A stretch of 10,611 nt of DNA. It comes from DAOTWY01 sp003696565 (GTDB lineage Bacteria > Chloroflexota > Anaerolineae > Aggregatilineales > Phototrophicaceae). How positions within the stretch are numbered: the stretch's first letter is position 1; each line of letters starts with the position of its first letter. The position numbers and the translations under genes were made by a program. This document shows, piece by piece, positions 5,809 through 10,611 of the stretch. Under the pieces are notes generated by a model. That model was given only the letters and a program-made list of their open reading frames with translations. It ran no database searches and was not told where the DNA came from. Where the stretch lies: contig DAOTWY010000132.1 of the NCBI GenBank assembly GCA_034435635.1, positions 1-10,611 on the forward strand, in the 5' to 3' direction.

Positions 5809-8800
5809 GATTTCTCCTCAAGAATTTCTAAACCGTAAAATTTGGTCAGCTGTAATATGAAAGGAGTGTTTGGAACGTGATATTGGTCTCTATCAAACAC
5901 AATGGCACGGGCATAGCGGAGCTGAGGAATACGCGCCCAATTTGGATTTTCTGGCAGTTGCTCCAATGCCTCTTTTACTTTCTGGTGCTGAATCGGGACA
6001 CGATAGCGCAGTAGTGTGGATACCTCTTCCTTTGTGGGTTTACGGTCGAGCAACTCCCGCGGCAAATCTGATGTGAAACAGATGCTATCTATGCTGGGGC
6101 GAATATCCCGCGAGACAACCAGATTACGCTCGTCGTCAGAAAAACGTGAGCTATAGTTCCCAATGATTCCGCGCTTGGAGGGGCTTCCGATAATAACCTG
6201 ACTTCCTTTGAAGTTGCTACGAGTCTCAGCCATTTGCATATCTTGGAAGGCACAGTCTAATGCCTGAAGATAAGCTGATGCAACATCTTCTATATGTGCA
6301 GCATCATCGTTGTAGACAAAATCCATAATCGGATCAAGGTCATCCGGTATACGAAGTTCAGTTATCTGCCGTAGAACAAGCCAGGTTTTTAATAGAATGA
6401 ATTCTGAGTAGATCAACTTATCCACCCCAAAATCTGGTACATCGTGTTCAGACATCATGGGTGTGCAAATAGCAAGTATCGGTTGCTGTAAGTGATGCGG
6501 ACGTACCCTGCCAGCATGTCGATGTAATCGCCCAGCACGCTGGATTATCAGGTCAATGGGGGCAACACTTGTCACCATAAAGTCAAAATCTAAATCCAGG
6601 CTTTGCTCAATGATCTGTGTAGCAACCAGGATAGCACGCATCGGGCGATCCCCGTTTTTGCCAAAAGCGGCGAGTACATCCTGCTCAATCTGATTACGCC
6701 AAGCAGGTGGGAAACGTGCATGGAATAAGAGTACATCATCCTGTTGAATGTCTGGATGATTCTGAAGTAAGCGTGCTACACAAATTGCCTCATTGACAGT
6801 ATTACAGATCACAGCGATACACCCACCTTGTTGGTAGATGGATGCTAACCGATTCCCTAACGTATCAGGATCGCCGGGGATATGCTGAATCTGGATGATA
6901 CGAACATCAGATTTGGGCAATGGATGAACCTGAACACCTCCATCATGTGACACAAAGGTAAGGCGTGGATACGATACTTCGGGTAGGTGTTCTGAATCTG
7001 CGCCAACCTGTGCCAATAGATTCTGCCTTGTGGTACGTGATAAGGTTGCGGAAAGCAAAATCATAGGTGATTTCAGGGCGACCAACCATTCAAGCAGGCA
7101 GTCAATGATAGCGTTCATATAGGTGTCGTAGCCGTGAATTTCGTCAAAGATCACAACTTTATGACTCAATCCATACTGCCGAACAAAATGATGTTTCACC
7201 TGCAACACACTCAACATCGCCTGGTCAACCGTGCCAACCGCATACGGAGCTAACAAGGCACGTTTGTGTCCCTGAAACCATTGTTGTGCCGTTAAACCAC
7301 TCTCGTTCCCTTCTCGATCTGGCTGGGGTTGTAGCTGCTGATAGAGGGGATGTTGTTCTGCCTGCCCGTGAATCAATTGGAGATTGATTGTTTGATGCGG
7401 ATAACGTGTCTGTAAATATTTCGCGACCCGCTCAAACATCTGATTACTAGTTGCTTGGGTGGGCATAGCAACATAAACCCCTGTTAGTCGGAACAAGTTC
7501 ATGAGTAAGTCAGCCAGGTAGAGAGCAACCTCTGTTTTGCCACCACCAGTGAGATATTCCACTAGAATCAGTCTGGGTGGTCGATCAGTAAACTGACAAT
7601 GTGTTATTGCAGCATTCTGAAGTGCGTTTGGTGGAAATGGGAAAATCGACTCAAAGGGTACAATGCAGCCATCGGTTTCCCATCCAAACCACCCTTGTTC
7701 TGCCAGGGCGATTTCTGCCCGCTTCAGGCTGCGCTGGAAATAACCTGACGGTTCTATAATTTCTGTCTCATAGGGGAAGTATGCTTCATCAGAGCCAATC
7801 CAGTCACAAACTGAGACAAAGCCAGAGAGGAATGCGGCAAACGTATTGATCGTTTGAACATCCTCAGAAACCTGAAATACTTGGACATCTAGGGTCTCCT
7901 GTATTATCTGGCACAACTGATCTTGAAGGTCTTTCCATCTGCTTCCACCAGGATTAGCTTTATCAACCTCTGTATCGGCAATCCAGGAACCGTGATGACC
8001 ACCAATAACCGATGCTAGACTGATAGCCACATGGCGTTTCATCCCCTTATTCATCAGCCAAGATTCAAGAATGACGGTAGATAAAATACCATGTGGTTTA
8101 TCTATCGCGCGCTCGTTTATCCCAGCATCTATGAATAGCTGATAGAGTGGTTGGGCTTTCTTCTGGAAGCTGGGAGTTGCTTTGCCGATGTCATGCAAAG
8201 CGGCGAGCAGGGCGATCTGTCGGCAGGCGGATTCCTCATCTAAGTGCAGCAAATCTGCTAACCATTGACGTTGATAATCACTCAGAACATGATGCCACAT
8301 CATCCACGCAACAGCCGCGACATCCAAGAGATGATATATGAGCAAGTGATACGCACCGCTTTTTCGATCATATTTTGCCCAAAGCGAATAAAGCAGAGAC
8401 TGGTGTTCCTGCGATGCACCCTGTGTAAGACCGTATGCGTGAAGTTGCCTTTGCAGGCTACGAATGATGCGTTGTTTGAGCGATTCGGGTTCAATAACGA
8501 CAACTCCTGACCCCCAACTGCGAATCCAGGGGATCATTTCTTCCGGGGCAGATACATCCACTGAGAAATATACATAGCCATTATTATCGACTGAAAGCTG
8601 TTGTGTCTCATGCCAGATACTTTCTAGCAGTCGATCATAATGCCTTGGTTCAAAACGGAGTTGAACGTGTGTTGGGGGGTGATCAGTGTTCCATACTCCC
8701 CATGCCTGCCCCGTTTGAGAAACAATGCGAGCTTGGTCACCAATGCTATACTTCAGGTCAGTCGGTCTAATCTCCAGAATACGATCAAACTTGAGGCTTA

Positions 8801-9374
8801 GGGGGATGTATTGCTTCTCATCCCTTGTCCCTTCACAGAGAACATAAAATCCATCAGAAAGTGGATTACTGATAAAGCGATATGGGCGAATACGCCACTG
8901 AGTTGTGCTTGGTTGATTAAGGGGATGGTATTCAACCCACACCTCGGTTTGATTGCGCTTTGCCTGGGCTAACAGCGTGAACCATCTTGCTGAAGGATGT
9001 TCGCCACTATCTAGATCAAATTTACCCAATAGGGTGGTCGTCATGGTGTTGCCACCCAATTTACGAAGCAGTGACCGGATGACCCACCAGCGTGCGCTTT
9101 GGTGAGTCAGTGCGCGTTCTAGAGCAAGATACAGGAAATCGCTTTCATCGGGTGTTAGCGTGAAGGAAACAAAGTAATCCTGATCCAAGTAATACCGTTT
9201 GCGATCCACATAGATCGGAACACCCATTTCTTCAAGAATGCTTATATACTTAGGCACAGACCGGCGACTGATACCAAATGTTTCTACAATCTCGCCTGTA
9301 CTGATTCCGTCAGTCGAGTTTGCCATCATCTGTAGAATACCGTAAACAACTCTAAAACTTTCACTTAGACTCAT
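5805..9374 (-). CDS. cas3: HTH-WYL-WCX regulator fused to Cas3 nuclease-helicase
   Basis: Cas3 is the ATP-dependent 3'-5' helicase and single-strand nuclease recruited by Cascade to destroy target DNA. Here it is 1189 aa, about 300-340 residues longer than usual. Numbering from the upstream TTG (subtract 2 for the ATG), residues 5-68 form a winged HTH (ISTGEIVETFGISRRSVPKY at 26-45). Residues about 130-205 form a WYL domain in which the WYL triplet reads F-Y-V (178-180). Residues about 236-318 resemble the WCX extension (WIRSWGSGVVVIEPE, 285-299). Normal Cas3 starts near LYSLWAKYDRKSG (330-342). HD-nuclease residues are His350, His396-Asp397 (LHDIGK), His430, His462-His463 and Asp526. Helicase motifs are TGGGKTE (611-617), DEIH (746-749), SAT (777-779), ATQIIEQSLDLDFD (920-933) and QRAGRLHRH (947-955). 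ATG 9374 is chosen over TTG 9380 because AGGAG is 9 nt from the ATG but only 3 nt from the TTG. The whole fusion is one uninterrupted frame with conserved motifs on both sides, which argues against a frameshift artefact. Confidence 0.95.
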   Translation of the reverse strand: MSLSESFRVVYGILQMMANSTDGISTGEIVETFGISRRSVPKYISILEEMGVPIYVDRKRYYLDQDYFVSFTLTPDESDFLYLALERALTHQSARWWVIRSLLRKLGGNTMTTTLLGKFDLDSGEHPSARWFTLLAQAKRNQTEVWVEYHPLNQPSTTQWRIRPYRFISNPLSDGFYVLCEGTRDEKQYIPLSLKFDRILEIRPTDLKYSIGDQARIVSQTGQAWGVWNTDHPPTHVQLRFEPRHYDRLLESIWHETQQLSVDNNGYVYFSVDVSAPEEMIPWIRSWGSGVVVIEPESLKQRIIRSLQRQLHAYGLTQGASQEHQSLLYSLWAKYDRKSGAYHLLIYHLLDVAAVAWMMWHHVLSDYQRQWLADLLHLDEESACRQIALLAALHDIGKATPSFQKKAQPLYQLFIDAGINERAIDKPHGILSTVILESWLMNKGMKRHVAISLASVIGGHHGSWIADTEVDKANPGGSRWKDLQDQLCQIIQETLDVQVFQVSEDVQTINTFAAFLSGFVSVCDWIGSDEAYFPYETEIIEPSGYFQRSLKRAEIALAEQGWFGWETDGCIVPFESIFPFPPNALQNAAITHCQFTDRPPRLILVEYLTGGGKTEVALYLADLLMNLFRLTGVYVAMPTQATSNQMFERVAKYLQTRYPHQTINLQLIHGQAEQHPLYQQLQPQPDREGNESGLTAQQWFQGHKRALLAPYAVGTVDQAMLSVLQVKHHFVRQYGLSHKVVIFDEIHGYDTYMNAIIDCLLEWLVALKSPMILLSATLSRTTRQNLLAQVGADSEHLPEVSYPRLTFVSHDGGVQVHPLPKSDVRIIQIQHIPGDPDTLGNRLASIYQQGGCIAVICNTVNEAICVARLLQNHPDIQQDDVLLFHARFPPAWRNQIEQDVLAAFGKNGDRPMRAILVATQIIEQSLDLDFDFMVTSVAPIDLIIQRAGRLHRHAGRVRPHHLQQPILAICTPMMSEHDVPDFGVDKLIYSEFILLKTWLVLRQITELRIPDDLDPIMDFVYNDDAAHIEDVASAYLQALDCAFQDMQMAETRSNFKGSQVIIGSPSKRGIIGNYSSRFSDDERNLVVSRDIRPSIDSICFTSDLPRELLDRKPTKEEVSTLLRYRVPIQHQKVKEALEQLPENPNWARIPQLRYARAIVFDRDQYHVPNTPFILQLTKFYGLEILEEKS

Positions 9375-9524
9375 ACCCAACGGCTCCTGAGTTCATGATC
9401 TTAATATACACCAGTTGGGGAACGGAGCGTGCCCAATCTCATTAAAACATACTAAATATAGCATTAATGTACAACAAAAAAAAGCAAGAAAACCCTCCAG
9501 CTTGTAGGTTATTTATTAACTGTA
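9375..9524 (-). promoter_or_regulatory. Presumed cas operon promoter and operator region
   Basis: This 150-bp AT-rich gap separates the array's last repeat from cas3 and is the only sizeable space ahead of the operon. Candidate promoter elements on the minus strand are weak: TTGTAC (9474-9469) with 17-bp spacing to TATGTT (9451-9446), and a lone TATATT (9408-9403) with no matching -35. An imperfect dyad, TTGGG (9415-9419) and CCCAA (9432-9436) with a 12-bp centre, is a possible site for the dimeric HTH-WYL part of the Cas3 fusion. AGGAG for cas3 lies 9 nt before the ATG. A run of eight T residues on the minus strand (9483-9476) might end array transcription, but the only stem before it is weak. 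All these sites are low-confidence. Confidence 0.35.
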
Positions 9525-9553
9525 AGCTACACCCCCACGTGTGTGGGGAAAAC
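9525..9553 (-). repeat. Degenerate leader-distal terminal repeat of the array
   Basis: This repeat differs from the consensus at its first and third plus-strand bases (AGCTAC instead of CGGTAC). In crRNA orientation the changes fall in the handle (GTGTAGCT instead of GTGTACCG). The stem and 5' end are intact, so Cas6e can still release the last crRNA, but the altered handle has no spacer after it. This is the normal pattern for a terminal repeat and fixes the array polarity. Confidence 0.9.
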
Positions 9554-10611
9554 GGTCACATCTGCCTGAATAAGCGTGGTTGCACGCGGTACACCCCCAC
9601 GTGTGTGGGGAAAACTATCTACGTTCTCATCGTTCGCGTCTGCTCTGAACGGTACACCCCCACGTGTGTGGGGAAAACGTTATGGGTAAAGCTATAGTAT
9701 GATGTATACCCGCGGTACACCCCCACGTGTGTGGGGAAAACTCGGAATCGTTCTGAGAGTATGCGTTGTTTTCACCGGTACACCCCCACGTGTGTGGGGA
9801 AAACGTTTGAAAAACATTTTATGCTCCTTTTTTATACCGGTACACCCCCACGTGTGTGGGGAAAACTCATAATCAGGCTTGCTGTGCCTCGCGAAAACAC
9901 GGTACACCCCCACGTGTGTGGGGAAAACGCTTAAGGTCAGTGTTTACAAGCAGCTCCTTGAACGGTACACCCCCACGTGTGTGGGGAAAACTGACCCGTA
10001 TCAGTTACACGATATGGCTACCCGCGGTACACCCCCACGTGTGTGGGGAAAACTTGATTGCATGAAAAAATTCCATTTCTCTATCCGGTACACCCCCACG
10101 TGTGTGGGGAAAACAATTATTCAATTCTGTGAACCACCCATTTTCATACGGTACACCCCCACGTGTGTGGGGAAAACGTAGTAAACAATTCCGGTTATCT
10201 CATGGCTTCACGGTACACCCCCACGTGTGTGGGGAAAACGTTCCTGATTATGCCGCCGCTGATCAGCCCGCTCGGTACACCCCCACGTGTGTGGGGAAAA
10301 CTTTCAATTGAATTTCCCATTATTATGACCTTCCACGGTACACCCCCACGTGTGTGGGGAAAACTCATCAGCCTCATCAGCTTCGTCCATCTTAGCTGCG
10401 GTACACCCCCACGTGTGTGGGGAAAACATCTATTGACAATGAGCGTGAGTGATGATATACGGTACACCCCCACGTGTGTGGGGAAAACGGTGTTGCCCAT
10501 GTTCGCACCAAAACGGGCTACGGTACACCCCCACGTGTGTGGGGAAAACGTTTTTTCACGCGCCAAGTTCACAGTGGGTTGACGGTACACCCCCACGTGT
10601 GTGGGGAAAAC
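9525..10611 (-). CRISPR. Type I-E CRISPR array, 18 repeats and 17 spacers (open at right edge)
   Basis: There are eighteen 29-bp repeats, starting at 9525, 9587, 9650, 9713, 9776, 9838, 9900, 9963, 10025, 10086, 10149, 10211, 10273, 10336, 10399, 10460, 10521 and 10583. Seventeen are identical; only the one at 9525 differs. The 17 spacers are 32 nt (3), 33 nt (7) or 34 nt (7), and none is duplicated. The reverse complement of the repeat begins GTTTTCCCC, has a 6-bp CCCCAC/GTGGGG stem with a 4-nt loop and ends GTGTACCG. This aligns over all 29 positions with the E. coli I-E repeat layout, so transcription runs leftward and the crRNA handle is GUGUACCG. The decayed repeat at the left end agrees with that being the leader-distal end. 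The leader and newest spacers lie beyond 10611. Apparent small reading frames here (HPHVCGEN, TPTCVGKT repeats) are repeat translations and not genes. Confidence 0.99.

Noticed and set aside
9378..9380. TTG start for cas3, two codons upstream of the ATG.
   Set aside because: Its distance to AGGAG is only 3 nt, whereas the ATG at 9374 has the normal 9 nt; the difference is only two residues.
9394..9425. GTTCCCCAAC followed by TGGTGTA on the minus strand in the cas3 promoter gap, resembling a degenerate CRISPR repeat.
   Set aside because: Similarity covers about 10 bases and the stem is not conserved, unlike the clear repeat-like hairpin near 1300.
9476..9483. Eight-T run on the minus strand after the array, as an intrinsic terminator.
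   Set aside because: No strong GC stem directly precedes it; only weak, competing pairings are visible, so I did not call a terminator.
9867..9899. Eleven-base match (TCATAATCAGG) between a spacer and the 3' part of cas1 near 398-409, hinting at self-targeting.
   Set aside because: A match this short is expected by chance among 17 spacers and 10 kb, and it lies at the seed-distal end of the spacer.
9467..10596. Open reading frames on both strands across the array, with repeated TPTCVGKT, HPHVCGEN or FPHTRGGVP motifs.
   Set aside because: They are translations of the CRISPR repeat in different frames, a well-known annotation artefact, and have no consistent start signals.

Overview
This window is a complete type I-E CRISPR-Cas locus. 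All eight cas genes and both CRISPR arrays read on the minus strand, right to left. Base composition is mixed and the genes have clear GGAG-type ribosome binding sites, so the host is a bacterium. The sequence does not fix the species. A Chloroflexota-type host is only a guess, based on the general look of the proteins.

Layout in order of transcription: (1) a CRISPR array of 18 repeats and 17 spacers (9525-10611), whose leader must lie beyond the right edge; (2) a 150-bp gap holding the presumed cas promoter; (3) cas3 (5805-9374), whose product carries a complete HTH-WYL-WCX transcription regulator fused in frame ahead of the HD nuclease and helicase; (4) the Cascade genes cas8e, cse2, cas7e, cas5e and cas6e (5808 down to 1371), tightly packed with ATGA overlaps or 1-21 nt gaps; (5) a 129-bp gap with a terminator-like hairpin, one isolated CRISPR-repeat-like hairpin and an inverted repeat that includes the cas1 ribosome binding site; (6) cas1 and cas2, overlapping; (7) 46 bp of AT-rich, leader-like DNA and then an intact repeat (1-29), which is the first repeat of a second array running off the left edge.

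The repeat, read on the minus strand, aligns base for base with the E. coli I-E repeat layout. It has a CCCCAC/GTGGGG stem and an expected 8-nt handle, GUGUACCG. Cas6e should cut at the stem base, Cascade (Cas8e, Cse2, Cas7e, Cas5e, Cas6e) should carry the crRNA, Cas3 should degrade the targeted DNA, and Cas1-Cas2 should insert new spacers. All expected catalytic motifs are visible, so the system looks intact.

Two features go beyond an ordinary I-E locus. One is the WYL regulator-Cas3 fusion, which physically joins a probable cas-operon regulator to the effector nuclease. The other is the repeat-like, potentially Cas6e-cleavable hairpin in the cas6e-cas1 gap, whose 3' edge can base-pair with the cas1 Shine-Dalgarno sequence. 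Together they suggest a self-regulating locus in which interference and adaptation genes are controlled separately. That interpretation is inference.
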